DNA from: Rugamonas aquatica
Lineage (GTDB): Bacteria; Pseudomonadota; Gammaproteobacteria; Burkholderiales; Burkholderiaceae_D
NCBI RefSeq assembly: GCF_009380215.1
Contig: NZ_WHUG01000020.1
Span: 62,001-126,000, forward strand
DNA length: 64,000 nt
Direction of reading: 5' to 3'
Program-made: the position numbers and the translations under genes
Shown: one piece after another, positions 35,298 through 43,927 of the stretch
Layout of the letters: each line of letters begins with the position of its first letter
Position numbering within the stretch: the stretch's first letter is position 1
The notes under the pieces: generated by a model
Seen by the model: the letters and a program-made list of their open reading frames with translations, nothing else
Database searches by the model: none
What the model was told of the DNA's origin: nothing

Positions 35298-36244
35298 GCA
35301 AAGGCTTTGCCGTCGAACATCAGCTTCCAGGTTTTCGCTTCCATCGCGACGCCGTACTGGCTGCCTTTGACGCTGACCGTCAACGGACCGGGCAGCGGGC
35401 CGATGACGTCGGCGGTGCGATAGGTCCAGCGGCTGCGCTCGCAACGCAGCGGTTCGGTGTCATCCATCGTTTCCGCTTCGTGCAATTCCTGTTCGCTGGT
35501 GTGCTCCTGGGCGCCCATCGCTTCCACCGCCTTGCGCCACGTCTCGTGGTCGGCGTTGGCCTGCGCGCAGTCGGCCGGCTCGGCATCCACCGAAGCCTTG
35601 AAGCGCGCCAGCAAGGCGATCTCGTCACCGTGCGGCGCCAGCATCACATTGCTGACCATGACCTGCTCCGCCTTCGGCCGCGTGCCGTTCTGCACCTTCA
35701 GCACCCAGCCCCAGGTGCGCTCGGACAAGGCTTCAAAACGCACCTTCTCCGGCGTCACCGCCACGTCGCTCTCGTAGCGGTACGGCGAGCTGATCTCGAC
35801 CAGACCGCCGCCAGGCTTGCTGTCCGCGCGTATCAGGAACACGCCGTAGAAGTTGCGGCCATCACCCTTGAGCGAGGTGCCGCTGACAGCGAAATACAGT
35901 TCGTCGCTGGCGCCCACCGCCTCGATCTTGGCCTGCTGGATCACCCGCACCACGAAGGGATCGTTGGTCTCGTCCACATACACCCACCCCTTTTTCTCCG
36001 GCGAGTATTTGCCGTAGGTGCGCGTCATCGCCTCGTCGATGGAGGCGGTCTCGTCGATCTTTATCAGTTGCGGCTCGCTGTTGGCCTTGAAGAACGCCGC
36101 AACCAGCAGCGCGATCATCAGCACGCCCAGCACCGCCAGCGCGTACAGCACATAACGCCCCCACTTGCGGCGCTTCGGCGGCTGTGGCGGCGGGCTCTGG
36201 GTGGTAGGATTTTCGGCAAGGCCGGGTTCGAGAAGGTCGGACAT
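35264..36244 (-). CDS. Membrane-anchored protein of unknown function
   Basis: 326 residues. A Pro-rich cytoplasmic N-terminus is followed by a basic patch ('PKRRKWGRY') and one membrane helix (about 31-50, 'VLYALAVLGVLMIALLVAAFF'). The remaining 270 residues should be periplasmic. They have a repeating beta pattern and a cysteine pair ('PADCAQANAD', 'PLRCERSRW') that may form a disulfide. No known domain was recognised. It lies upstream of, and in the same direction as, nothing else; the gene before it on the minus strand is the DUF1176 gene 89 bases away, so cotranscription is possible. Confidence 0.7.
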   Translation of the reverse strand: MSDLLEPGLAENPTTQSPPPQPPKRRKWGRYVLYALAVLGVLMIALLVAAFFKANSEPQLIKIDETASIDEAMTRTYGKYSPEKKGWVYVDETNDPFVVRVIQQAKIEAVGASDELYFAVSGTSLKGDGRNFYGVFLIRADSKPGGGLVEISSPYRYESDVAVTPEKVRFEALSERTWGWVLKVQNGTRPKAEQVMVSNVMLAPHGDEIALLARFKASVDAEPADCAQANADHETWRKAVEAMGAQEHTSEQELHEAETMDDTEPLRCERSRWTYRTADVIGPLPGPLTVSVKGSQYGVAMEAKTWKLMFDGKAFAYNVPDELAVE

Positions 36245-36333
36245 AAAGTTTCCTGCAAAGGGGATGACAATTTAATATTTGCAGAATAATAATATTAAAT
36301 GGAAAGGCACGGCGCACGGCTGCGCGAGGAAAA

Positions 36334-37335
36334 TCACTTCACCACCGTGGCCGTCCACTCGCGCAACATGAAGCCGCCCGGCATGCCACGGCACAGATTG
36401 GACTCCGCCACATCGACCAGCTGGAAGCCTTGCGCCGTCCACATCCAGTCCCAGGCCGTGCCGCAATCGTACACCCCGCGCCCTTTGGCGTAGCTATTGA
36501 GCTTGCCGTTCTCGAACGACGCATTCATCACATCGCTGCCTTCCAGGCCCGGCAAAGTCAGGCGCTTGGCGGCGTACGGCGGCTTGTCGCCGGCGATCCA
36601 CACGCTAAACGACGATTGATACGCGGCGCGCTCGCATTCCAGCACCAGCAGCACTTTGCCGCCGGGCAGGCGGTAGGCGCCGGAGTTGTACGCGGCCTCC
36701 TCGCTCCTGAAATCGACACTGCAGTCGCCAACCGGGATGGTCTTGGCGATCGCGGCCAGCAGCCGGTCGTCGCCCTTTTGCGCCGGCGGCATCGCCAGCG
36801 CGCGCACGGTCGGCGCCGGCAGCGGCGGCAGCACCGTGCTGGCGGCACGCGTGCCCGGCTTGGCCAGCGCCGTGGTCGTGCCCACCCGCCCCTGATGGTC
36901 GTCCATCTTCAGCAAGGCCGCATTCAGCCCGGCCAGCGACAGCAGCCAATGCCCCTTGCCGTCCGACACCTTGGCCGTCTCCGCATCCAGCAGCTGCGGC
37001 ATCAGGCGCGCGATCTGCTCCGCCGTCAGCGCCGTGTCGGCCTTCAGGCCGGCCAGCGTCAGCTTGCCGACCACCATGGTCAGCGGGCCGGCATCCTTGT
37101 CGTCGGCGGTGACGACGCTCAGCTTGGCCTCCAGCGCGGCGCCCGCGCCCGCATCGCGCCCCAGCCACAGCGCCACCGGCGCGCTGCCGGACTCGTCCGT
37201 CTGATAGCCGACCGCCTCGCAGCGGCGCGTGTTGTCGCAGACGACTTCCCAATCCTTGACGCCGAAACGCATCGCTTCGGCCGTGGATGCGCCGGCCAGC
37301 GCCAGCATCACCAGAACTAATTTCATTTTTTTCAT
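36334..37335 (-). CDS. DUF1176-domain periplasmic protein
   Basis: 333 residues from the ATG at 37335; a GTG just before it is possible but less likely. A signal peptide ends 'GASTAEA'. The mature protein matches the DUF1176 family: 'FGVKDWEVVCDNTRRCEAVGYQTD' near the start, 'VGDCSVDFRSEEAAYNSGAYRLPGGKVLLVLECERAAYQ' in the middle and 'SYAKGRGVYDCGTAWDWMWTAQGFQL' at the end. Several conserved cysteines imply disulfides. The family is widespread in the periplasm of proteobacteria but has no proven activity. It is divergent from the TonB receptor gene. Confidence 0.85.
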   Translation of the reverse strand: MKKMKLVLVMLALAGASTAEAMRFGVKDWEVVCDNTRRCEAVGYQTDESGSAPVALWLGRDAGAGAALEAKLSVVTADDKDAGPLTMVVGKLTLAGLKADTALTAEQIARLMPQLLDAETAKVSDGKGHWLLSLAGLNAALLKMDDHQGRVGTTTALAKPGTRAASTVLPPLPAPTVRALAMPPAQKGDDRLLAAIAKTIPVGDCSVDFRSEEAAYNSGAYRLPGGKVLLVLECERAAYQSSFSVWIAGDKPPYAAKRLTLPGLEGSDVMNASFENGKLNSYAKGRGVYDCGTAWDWMWTAQGFQLVDVAESNLCRGMPGGFMLREWTATVVK

Positions 37336-37395
37336 CACATCCGACTCTTCCCATGGAAATTAAACGAGATATTGGCTGAACGACAAGACTCTCCA

Positions 37396-37419
37396 CCGGC
37401 CTGCCATTCGAAAGGCCGG
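37396..37419. other. Intergenic hairpin in the divergent region before the TonB receptor gene
   Basis: CCGGCCT (37396-37402) and AGGCCGG (37413-37419) pair around a ten-base loop. The 293-base region 37336-37628 is otherwise richer in A/T than the genes around it and must hold the promoters of both divergent genes, but I could not place a convincing -35/-10 pair. No Fur box was seen. Confidence 0.3.
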
Positions 37420-37628
37420 AGGGCTGCCGGCTTTCATTTGACTTTTCCGCAACAGTTAACGACCTAATTTGCTTTTCAGATTAGCAAAGAATGAAATCTT
37501 GTTTCACAGATAAGCTGGTTCGTGAGAGATTTAGGGATCTACTAAAAGTTTCATCTTATGGCAATCGGGCCTGTGAAAATTTACGTAGAGTTACTTTTGC
37601 TTTAAAAAAACCAATATCGGGGGAAAAC

Positions 37629-40526
37629 TTGCAAAATCATAGGAATCTGAACCGCAGTGCCGTTGCCATCGCGCTTGCGCTGGTCTACGCGCCTGCCATC
37701 CACGCCCAGCAAGCCGCGGGCAAGGAAATCGACACAGTCTACATTACCGGCTCCAACCTGAAGCGCGTGGGCAAGGAAGGTGAATCGCCGGTTCAAGTCA
37801 TCACCGCGCTGGACATCAAAATGAGCGGCGCCGCCACGGTCGCCGAACTGATGCGCACTGTGCCATCGATGGGTACCGACAACAACTATGACACCAACGA
37901 CGGCGGTTTCTCGCGTGGCGTCTCCACCGCTTCGCTGCGCGGCCTATCGTCGACCTCGACCCTGATCCTGCTCAACGGCCGCCGCATGACGCCGTCGGCA
38001 TATGCCGACCCGAACGACGGCAATTCGACGCTGTATGACCTGAACAGCATTCCACTGTCGGCACTGGACCGGGTGGAGATACTCAAGGATGGCGCTTCGG
38101 CCGTGTACGGCTCCGACGCGATTGGCGGCGTCATCAATTTCATCACCAAGAGCAACTACGAAGGCCTGCAACTCGGCGTTCGCGCCGGCGCCAACGACGA
38201 CCGCCGCTTTGGCAAGCGCGGCGCCAGCGCGTTCTGGGGCAAGGGCGACATCGACAAAGACGGCTACAACGTGTTCATCGCCGCCGACATCTCCAAGCGC
38301 GACCGCGTCAAGCGCGCCGACGCCACCGATATCGAAGTCGATCAATACAAGCTGCTCAACGGCCGCTTCGCCACCAACTACGGCAGCACGACGTCCAGCC
38401 ACGCATCGTTCTATCGCGAAAAGTCGCCAGGGTCGGCCGATTTCGGCGTGTCGCAAGCGAACGCCGCCACCCGGCTGGTGACGCGCACCGACTGCGATCC
38501 GTCGCAGCAACTGGTGGGCAGCCGCGCCATGGGCCTGTCGAAGGCCAGCGTGTTCATCGGCCGCACCTTCTGTAACTACGACGCCACCCAGTTCCTGGAA
38601 GCGCAAAGCGCCGGCAACGACGGCAATATCATGAGCCGCGGCGTCCTCAAGCTCGGCGCCGATACCCGCGCGTTCGCCGAGGTGGCCTTCAGCCGCACCG
38701 AGCGCAACTACACCGCCGCGCCGATTACGCTGGGCCAGTCGTCAACGACCAACTTCACGGCGACCGGTACTGGCGCGCCGTTCCAGGCGATCCTGGAGAT
38801 CGGCCATCCGGACAATCCATTCCCGAATGCGCGCTCCTCGATTGGCTACCGCTTTGAAAACCTGCGCGGCGGCACCCAGAACATCAACAAGGGCGTACGT
38901 GCCCTGGTCGGCCTGGAAGGCCGCTTGTCCAACTGGGACTGGAGCACCGGCCTGCTGTGGAACCAGTCGACCAAGGACGACATCACCTACGGCCGCCTCT
39001 ACCTGCCGACGCTGCGCAAGCTCAACAGCGGCACCTCGCTGGCCGCGCTGGCTGCCGATCCGACGCTGTCGCACGATGTCGCCAGCGACAACAAGGCTTC
39101 CATCCTGCAGTGGGATGCCAAGGCCAGCACCGAGTTCGGCAGCTTGCCGGGCGGTCCGCTGGCGCTGGCGCTGGGCACCGAGGTGCGTCGCGAAAAGATC
39201 CAACTGAATCCTGATCCGCTGGTCGCTTCCGGCCAGATCTTCGGCTTGGCCAACACCGTCATCGACGGCCAGCGCGACGTCAAGTCGGCGTTCGTCGAGC
39301 TGCGCACGCCGCTGCTGAAGAACCTGGAATTCGATTTCGCCGGCCGTGTCGACAAATACCCGGGCATCAAGACCAACTTCGTGCCCAAGGTTGGCGGCAA
39401 ATGGACGCTGGCCGAATCAGTCGCCCTGCGCGGCACCTATGCGCGTGGCTTCCGCGCACCTGGCCTGACCCAGGTGACACCGGGCGGCGCGCAGTTCTTC
39501 CTCAACAATATTTACGATCCACGCCGTTGCGAAACCGACGAGAGCACGCCGAAACCGGGCGCCACCGAGGTCGATTGCAACAAGTCGGCGGCGGGCACCG
39601 GCGGCGCCAATCCTAATCTGGTACCGGAAAAATCCAAGAGCTACTCGCTGGGCGTGATTATCTCGCCGACCAGCAATATCGACGTGGTGATCGATATGTG
39701 GCGCATCCGCAAGACCGGTGAAGTGATCCTTGGTTCGGCTTTTGACGCGCTGAAGAATGAAGACCAGAATCCGGGCAACATCGTGCGCGATCCTAACCCG
39801 GTCAACTGGGTCACCGACGCCAACGGCAAGCCGGTACCGAACTCCGGTCCGTTGCTGATGGTCCGCGAGCCATGGATCAACCAGGGTGCGAGCGAAGTGC
39901 GCGGTATCGACCTTGAACTGCGCCATCGCGCGAATCTGGGCGCGTGGGGCACGTTCAACAGCAAATTGAGCTCGACTTACACCTCGCGCTACACCATCGC
40001 TGCCAAGGATGGCGATATCGAGCACGACCTGTCAGGCAGCAGCGCCGGCATCACCGACTGGTCGCTGAGCAGCAGTCTGGACATCCCGCGCTGGAAGAGC
40101 TCCCTGTCGACCTCGTGGACCCTCGGCGACCATGCCGTTTCCGCCACCGTCAACTACGTGGGGCCGGTGTCGCTGCTGCGCCGCTATGACGGCAAGGATA
40201 CGTTCGCGCAGCCGTTCTGCCACTACGGCACGCCGAAGCCGACCGATGCCGAGCCGGATCGCGACGCCACTGTGCCGCTGTACGAGGCCTACTATCCGGA
40301 CTGCGCGGTCAACAGCTGGACCACGGTGGGCGTGGGTTACACCTACACTGGCTTCAAGAACCTGTCGCTCAGTCTGAATATTCAGAATCTGTTCGACAAA
40401 AAGGCGCCGTACGATCCACGTTCCGGCGTGAGCACTGCAGCGTCGCCACTGGCGGGCTACAACGAAGGCTTGCATAGCAACCAAGGCCGTTACTTCACCT
40501 TCAGCGCCAACTACACCTTCTATTGA
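37629..40526 (+). CDS. TonB-dependent receptor, large (oligosaccharide/peptide type)
   Basis: 965 residues from a TTG at 37629, chosen because GGGGGAAAA precedes it directly and 'NRSAVAIALALVYAPAIHAQ' then forms a signal peptide. An ATG at 37491 would add 46 atypical, AT-rich residues. The plug has 'ESPVQVITALDIKMSGAATVAELM', 'SLRGLSSTSTLILLNGRRM' and 'LDRVEILKDGASAVYGSDAIGGVINFITK'. The barrel ends in 'FTFSANYTFY'. This subfamily, with the 'TGSNLKR' TonB-box-like start, is usually found with carbohydrate or peptide utilisation genes; none lies here and no Fur box was found, so iron is unlikely as the substrate. Confidence 0.9.
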   Translation: MQNHRNLNRSAVAIALALVYAPAIHAQQAAGKEIDTVYITGSNLKRVGKEGESPVQVITALDIKMSGAATVAELMRTVPSMGTDNNYDTNDGGFSRGVSTASLRGLSSTSTLILLNGRRMTPSAYADPNDGNSTLYDLNSIPLSALDRVEILKDGASAVYGSDAIGGVINFITKSNYEGLQLGVRAGANDDRRFGKRGASAFWGKGDIDKDGYNVFIAADISKRDRVKRADATDIEVDQYKLLNGRFATNYGSTTSSHASFYREKSPGSADFGVSQANAATRLVTRTDCDPSQQLVGSRAMGLSKASVFIGRTFCNYDATQFLEAQSAGNDGNIMSRGVLKLGADTRAFAEVAFSRTERNYTAAPITLGQSSTTNFTATGTGAPFQAILEIGHPDNPFPNARSSIGYRFENLRGGTQNINKGVRALVGLEGRLSNWDWSTGLLWNQSTKDDITYGRLYLPTLRKLNSGTSLAALAADPTLSHDVASDNKASILQWDAKASTEFGSLPGGPLALALGTEVRREKIQLNPDPLVASGQIFGLANTVIDGQRDVKSAFVELRTPLLKNLEFDFAGRVDKYPGIKTNFVPKVGGKWTLAESVALRGTYARGFRAPGLTQVTPGGAQFFLNNIYDPRRCETDESTPKPGATEVDCNKSAAGTGGANPNLVPEKSKSYSLGVIISPTSNIDVVIDMWRIRKTGEVILGSAFDALKNEDQNPGNIVRDPNPVNWVTDANGKPVPNSGPLLMVREPWINQGASEVRGIDLELRHRANLGAWGTFNSKLSSTYTSRYTIAAKDGDIEHDLSGSSAGITDWSLSSSLDIPRWKSSLSTSWTLGDHAVSATVNYVGPVSLLRRYDGKDTFAQPFCHYGTPKPTDAEPDRDATVPLYEAYYPDCAVNSWTTVGVGYTYTGFKNLSLSLNIQNLFDKKAPYDPRSGVSTAASPLAGYNEGLHSNQGRYFTFSANYTFY

Positions 40527-40550
40527 TCGTGTTGCGGGACTGAGCTCCAG

Positions 40551-40583
40551 AAAAACCAGGCACGCCGTGCCTGGTTTTTTTTT
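40551..40583 (+). terminator. Rho-independent terminator of the TonB receptor gene
   Basis: AACCAGGCAC and GTGCCTGG pair around a three-base loop and are followed by a nine-base U-tract. It lies 24 bases past the stop codon at 40526. The leading A-run would give the hairpin some activity on the other strand as well. Confidence 0.9.
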
Positions 40584-40608
40584 CGTCGGTCCCTGCCGTG
40601 TGCGGACG

Positions 40609-40639
40609 AAAAAAAACAGGTTCGAAGGGAACCTGTTTT
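40609..40639 (-). terminator. Rho-independent terminator of orn
   Basis: AAACAGGTTC (40614-40623) and GAACCTGTTT (40629-40638) pair around a five-base loop. On the minus strand the stem is followed by a run of eight T, placing it about 17 bases past the orn stop codon at 40656. Confidence 0.9.
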
Positions 40640-40655
40640 GGGCGTTGCGCGCAGC

Positions 40656-41252
40656 TTACAGCTTGATGAAGTGCTCGCGGTAATATTTCAGCTCGTCGAT
40701 GGACTCGATGATGTCGGCCATCGCGGTGTGCTTCTGGTGCTTCTTGAAGCCGCCGACGATTTCCGGTTTCCAGCGCTTGCACAGCTCTTTCAGCGTGGAG
40801 ACGTCGATATTCCGGTAGTGGAAATACGCTTCCAGCTTGGGCATGTAGCGCACCATGAAGCGGCGGTCCTGGCCGATGGTGTTGCCGCACATCGGCGCTT
40901 TACCCTTAGGCACCCACTGTTTCATGAACTTGATCAGCTCCTCTTCCGCCTCGGCTTCGCTCACGGTCGACGCCTTGACGCGGTCGATCAGGCCCGAGCG
41001 GCCGTGCGTGCCCTTGTTCCAGGCATCCATCTTGTCCAGCGTTTCGTCGCTCTGGTGGATGGCGAACACCGGACCTTCGGCCAGCACGTTCAGGTGCATG
41101 TCGGTGATGACCACGGCGACTTCGATGATGCGGTCGGTGTCCGGCTCCAGGCCGGTCATTTCCATGTCGACCCACACCAGGTTGAATTCATTCTGGCGCG
41201 GGGTGACGGCCTCGGGTGCGGAACCTTCTGGCAATTCATTAGCTTGTGACAT
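40656..41252 (-). CDS. orn: Oligoribonuclease
   Basis: 198 residues from the ATG at 41252 (AGAGAG ribosome-binding site); E. coli Orn has 181. It degrades two- to five-base RNA fragments, including pGpG, the product of cyclic di-GMP breakdown, so it links to the Wsp system in this window. The DEDDh exonuclease motifs are present: '[27 protein letters not shown]' (Exo I), '[17 protein letters not shown]' (Exo II) and '[18 protein letters not shown]' (Exo III with catalytic His and Asp). An upstream ATG would only add a short unconserved leader. It is divergent from the M48 protease gene. Confidence 0.97.
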   Translation of the reverse strand: MSQANELPEGSAPEAVTPRQNEFNLVWVDMEMTGLEPDTDRIIEVAVVITDMHLNVLAEGPVFAIHQSDETLDKMDAWNKGTHGRSGLIDRVKASTVSEAEAEEELIKFMKQWVPKGKAPMCGNTIGQDRRFMVRYMPKLEAYFHYRNIDVSTLKELCKRWKPEIVGGFKKHQKHTAMADIIESIDELKYYREHFIKL

Positions 41253-41305
41253 AATTCTCTCTTGGCTCAATTTATCCGAATCCGCCATTTTCTCACAGGC
41301 ATAGA

Positions 41306-42574
41306 ATGTATTCACTCGCGTTTTCGATTTTGTTTGTATCTTTCATCGTTTTGACGCTGATCGTGCGCTTCTGGCTGGCCTCGCGCCATATCCGCCATGT
41401 GCTGGCGCACCGCAGCGCCGTGCCGGCCGAATTCGCCGAGAAAATCCCCCTGGCCGCCCACCAGAAGGCCGCCGACTATACCGTCGCCCGCACCAAATTC
41501 GGCCTGCTGACGCTGCTGGTCAACACCGTCGTGCTGGTCGGCTTCACGCTGCTGGGCGGCCTGCAATGGCTGTCGGTCGAGCTGTTCAAGCTGACCGGCC
41601 CCGGCATGGTCTACCAGCTGGCGCTGCTGGCGGCCTTCGCCGCCGTATCCGGCGTCATCGACCTGCCGTTCGACTATTACAAGCAATTCGGCCTGGAGCA
41701 GCGCTTCGGCTTCAACAAGATGAGCCGCGGCCTGTTCTTCGCCGACACGGTCAAGGGCGTGCTGCTGGGCGCGGCCATCGGCCTGCCGCTGGTGTGGGTC
41801 ATGCTGACGCTGATGGAAAAATCCGGCAACCTGTGGTGGCTGTACGCCTGGCTGGTGTGGAGCGGCTTCCAGCTGCTGATGATGGTGCTGTTCCCGACCG
41901 TGATCGCGCCGCTGTTCAACAAGTTCACGCCGCTGGAAGACCAGTCGCTGAAGGCCCGCATCGAAGGCTTGATGAGCCGCGTCGGCTTCGCCTCCAAGGG
42001 CTTGTTCGTGATGGACGGCTCCAAGCGCAGCGCCCACGGCAACGCCTACTTCTCCGGCTTCGGCGCCAACAAGCGCATCGTGTTCTTCGACACCCTGCTG
42101 TCGCGCCTGCAACCGCAGGAAATCGAGGCGGTGCTGGCGCACGAGCTGGGCCACTTCAAGCTCAAGCACATCATCAAGCGCATCACGATGATGTTCGCGA
42201 TTTCGCTGGCCTTCCTGGCGCTGCTGGGCTACCTGAAGACCCAGCTGTGGTTCTACACCGGCCTCGGCGTCGATCCACTGCTGCTGCCGGGCCAGGGCAA
42301 CGACGCCATGGTGCTGCTGCTGTTCATGCTGGCGCTGCCGGTGTTCACCTTCCTGTTCGGCCCGTTGACCTCGATCAGCTCGCGCAAGCACGAATTCGAA
42401 GCGGACGCCTTCGCCGCCCAGCACACCGACGCCCGCGACCTGGTGTCGGCGCTGGTCAAGATGTACGAGGACAACGCCTCGACCCTGACGCCGGACCCGC
42501 TGCACTCGGCCTTCTACGACTCGCACCCGCCGGCCAGCGTGCGCATCCGTCACTTGCACGCGGCGGCCGCATGA
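41306..42574 (+). CDS. M48-family membrane zinc metallopeptidase (Ste24-like)
   Basis: 422 residues, the length of Ste24/CAAX-prenyl-protease-type enzymes. Several hydrophobic helices alternate with cytoplasmic parts. The zinc site is '[11 protein letters not shown]' with HELGH at 279-283, and the third ligand is in '[15 protein letters not shown]'. '[20 protein letters not shown]' and '[18 protein letters not shown]' are conserved in the family. In bacteria such proteases are thought to help quality control of membrane proteins. It starts the run M48-phhB-rsgA, joined by four-base ATGA overlaps. Confidence 0.93.
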   Translation: MYSLAFSILFVSFIVLTLIVRFWLASRHIRHVLAHRSAVPAEFAEKIPLAAHQKAADYTVARTKFGLLTLLVNTVVLVGFTLLGGLQWLSVELFKLTGPGMVYQLALLAAFAAVSGVIDLPFDYYKQFGLEQRFGFNKMSRGLFFADTVKGVLLGAAIGLPLVWVMLTLMEKSGNLWWLYAWLVWSGFQLLMMVLFPTVIAPLFNKFTPLEDQSLKARIEGLMSRVGFASKGLFVMDGSKRSAHGNAYFSGFGANKRIVFFDTLLSRLQPQEIEAVLAHELGHFKLKHIIKRITMMFAISLAFLALLGYLKTQLWFYTGLGVDPLLLPGQGNDAMVLLLFMLALPVFTFLFGPLTSISSRKHEFEADAFAAQHTDARDLVSALVKMYEDNASTLTPDPLHSAFYDSHPPASVRIRHLHAAAA

Positions 42575-42939
42575 CCGCCGCGATCGCCACCGCGGCCGAG
42601 CTGCTGAGCCACAACTGCCACCCGGCCAAGGACGCGCTCAGCGCCGGCGAGGCCGCGCGCCTGGCGGCGCTGCTGCCCGGCTGGTCGCTCGAAAACGGCA
42701 AGCTGGTCCGCACCTTCGGCTTCACCAACTACTATCGCACCATGGCCTTCGTCAACGCGCTGGCCTACCTGAGCCACGCCGAAGACCATCACCCGGAAAT
42801 GACCGTGACTTACAAAAACTGCATCGTCCGCTACGACACCCACTCGGTCAACAATGGCCAGGGCGGCCTGTCGATCAACGACTTCATCTGCGCGGCCAAG
42901 GCCGGCCTGCTGTTCCATTCGGCGGCGGTGAAGCAATGA
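42571..42939 (+). CDS. phhB: Pterin-4a-carbinolamine dehydratase
   Basis: 122 residues from the ATG at 42571, overlapping the protease stop by four bases. The enzyme dehydrates 4a-hydroxytetrahydrobiopterin to recycle the cofactor of aromatic amino acid hydroxylases. The signature '[27 protein letters not shown]' holds the conserved histidines. A 15-20-residue N-terminal extension precedes the usual start ('[22 protein letters not shown]'). No phenylalanine hydroxylase gene is present, and many bacteria keep this protein without one. It overlaps the rsgA start by four bases. Confidence 0.92.
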   Translation: MTAAIATAAELLSHNCHPAKDALSAGEAARLAALLPGWSLENGKLVRTFGFTNYYRTMAFVNALAYLSHAEDHHPEMTVTYKNCIVRYDTHSVNNGQGGLSINDFICAAKAGLLFHSAAVKQ

Positions 42940-43844
42940 GCAAAGCCGCCCAACTGAGCGCCACCATCATCGCCGCCCACGGCCGCCACTACCTGGCCGA
43001 GGCGGACGGCGTCAAGCTGCAATGCGTCACGCGCGGCAAGAAGACCAACGTCGCCGTCGGCGACATCGTGCACATCACGCTGACCTCGCCCGACCAGGGC
43101 GTGATCGACAAGATCGCCGAACGCCAGACCCTGCTCTACCGCTCGGACCAGTACAAGTCCAAGCTGCTGGCGGCCAACCTGACGCAGCTGTTCATCGTCG
43201 TCGCCACTGAGCCCGGCTTCGCCGACGATCTGGTGTCGCGCTCGCTGGTGGCGGCCGAGGCGGCCGGCATCACCGCCCGCCTGATCCTCAACAAGACCGA
43301 CGTCACCGAATCGCTGGAGCGCACCCGCGAACGCCTGCAACCGTATGCCTCGCTGGGCTATCCGGTGCACGAGGTGTCGGCCAAGGCGCGGCCGGACGAG
43401 GCCATGGAAGTGCTGAAGCCGCTGCTGGCCGGCCAATCGTCGATCCTGATCGGCCAGTCGGGCATGGGCAAGTCCTCGCTGATCAACCTGCTGGTGCCGG
43501 ACGCCGACATCGCCGTGCGCGAGATCTCCGCCGCGCTCGACACCGGCAAGCACACCACCACCTTCACCCGCCTGTACCAGCTGCCCGAACTGGGGCCAGG
43601 CTCGTCGATCATCGATTCGCCCGGCTTCCAGGAGTTCGGCCTGTACCACCTCAGCGAAGGCATGCTGGAGCGCGCCTTCGTCGATTTCGAACCGTATCTG
43701 GGCCAGTGCAAGTTCTACAACTGCCGCCACCTGATCGAGCCGCAATGCGCGATCCTGAGCGCTGTCGCCGAAGGCAAGATTGCCAAAATGCGCCACACTT
43801 TGTATGGCCAGCTGTTGCATGAATCGTCACAAACCCTCTATTAA
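42936..43844 (+). CDS. rsgA: Ribosome small-subunit biogenesis GTPase RsgA
   Basis: 302 residues, within the usual range. RsgA helps mature the 30S subunit. The order is an N-terminal OB fold ('[15 protein letters not shown]'), then the circularly permuted GTPase domain with G4 'LILNKTDV' before G1 '[14 protein letters not shown]' and G3 '[11 protein letters not shown]', then the zinc knuckle '[14 protein letters not shown]' (Cys-x4-Cys-x-His-x5-Cys). This permuted order is diagnostic of the family. It ends the M48-phhB-rsgA operon. In many betaproteobacteria orn, M48 protease, phhB and rsgA lie together in this order. Confidence 0.97.
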   Translation: MSKAAQLSATIIAAHGRHYLAEADGVKLQCVTRGKKTNVAVGDIVHITLTSPDQGVIDKIAERQTLLYRSDQYKSKLLAANLTQLFIVVATEPGFADDLVSRSLVAAEAAGITARLILNKTDVTESLERTRERLQPYASLGYPVHEVSAKARPDEAMEVLKPLLAGQSSILIGQSGMGKSSLINLLVPDADIAVREISAALDTGKHTTTFTRLYQLPELGPGSSIIDSPGFQEFGLYHLSEGMLERAFVDFEPYLGQCKFYNCRHLIEPQCAILSAVAEGKIAKMRHTLYGQLLHESSQTLY

Positions 43845-43880
43845 AAAAAACAATTCTTGTAGCACACGCACAACTAGCAT

Positions 43881-43901
43881 TTGGGGACTATAATTCCCCA
43901 A
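43881..43901 (+). promoter_or_regulatory. Palindrome centred on a perfect -10 box
   Basis: TTGGGGA (43881-43887) and TCCCCAA (43895-43901) are exact inverted copies that flank TATAAT (43889-43894), a perfect sigma-70 -10 box. A matching -35 is not evident at the usual distance. A repressor bound here would block RNA polymerase, or an activator could compensate for the missing -35. Transcription would start at about 43901, 27 bases before the ATG at 43928. Confidence 0.45.
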
Positions 43902-43927
43902 GGCAATTGTACGGCCCGGGGACACCG

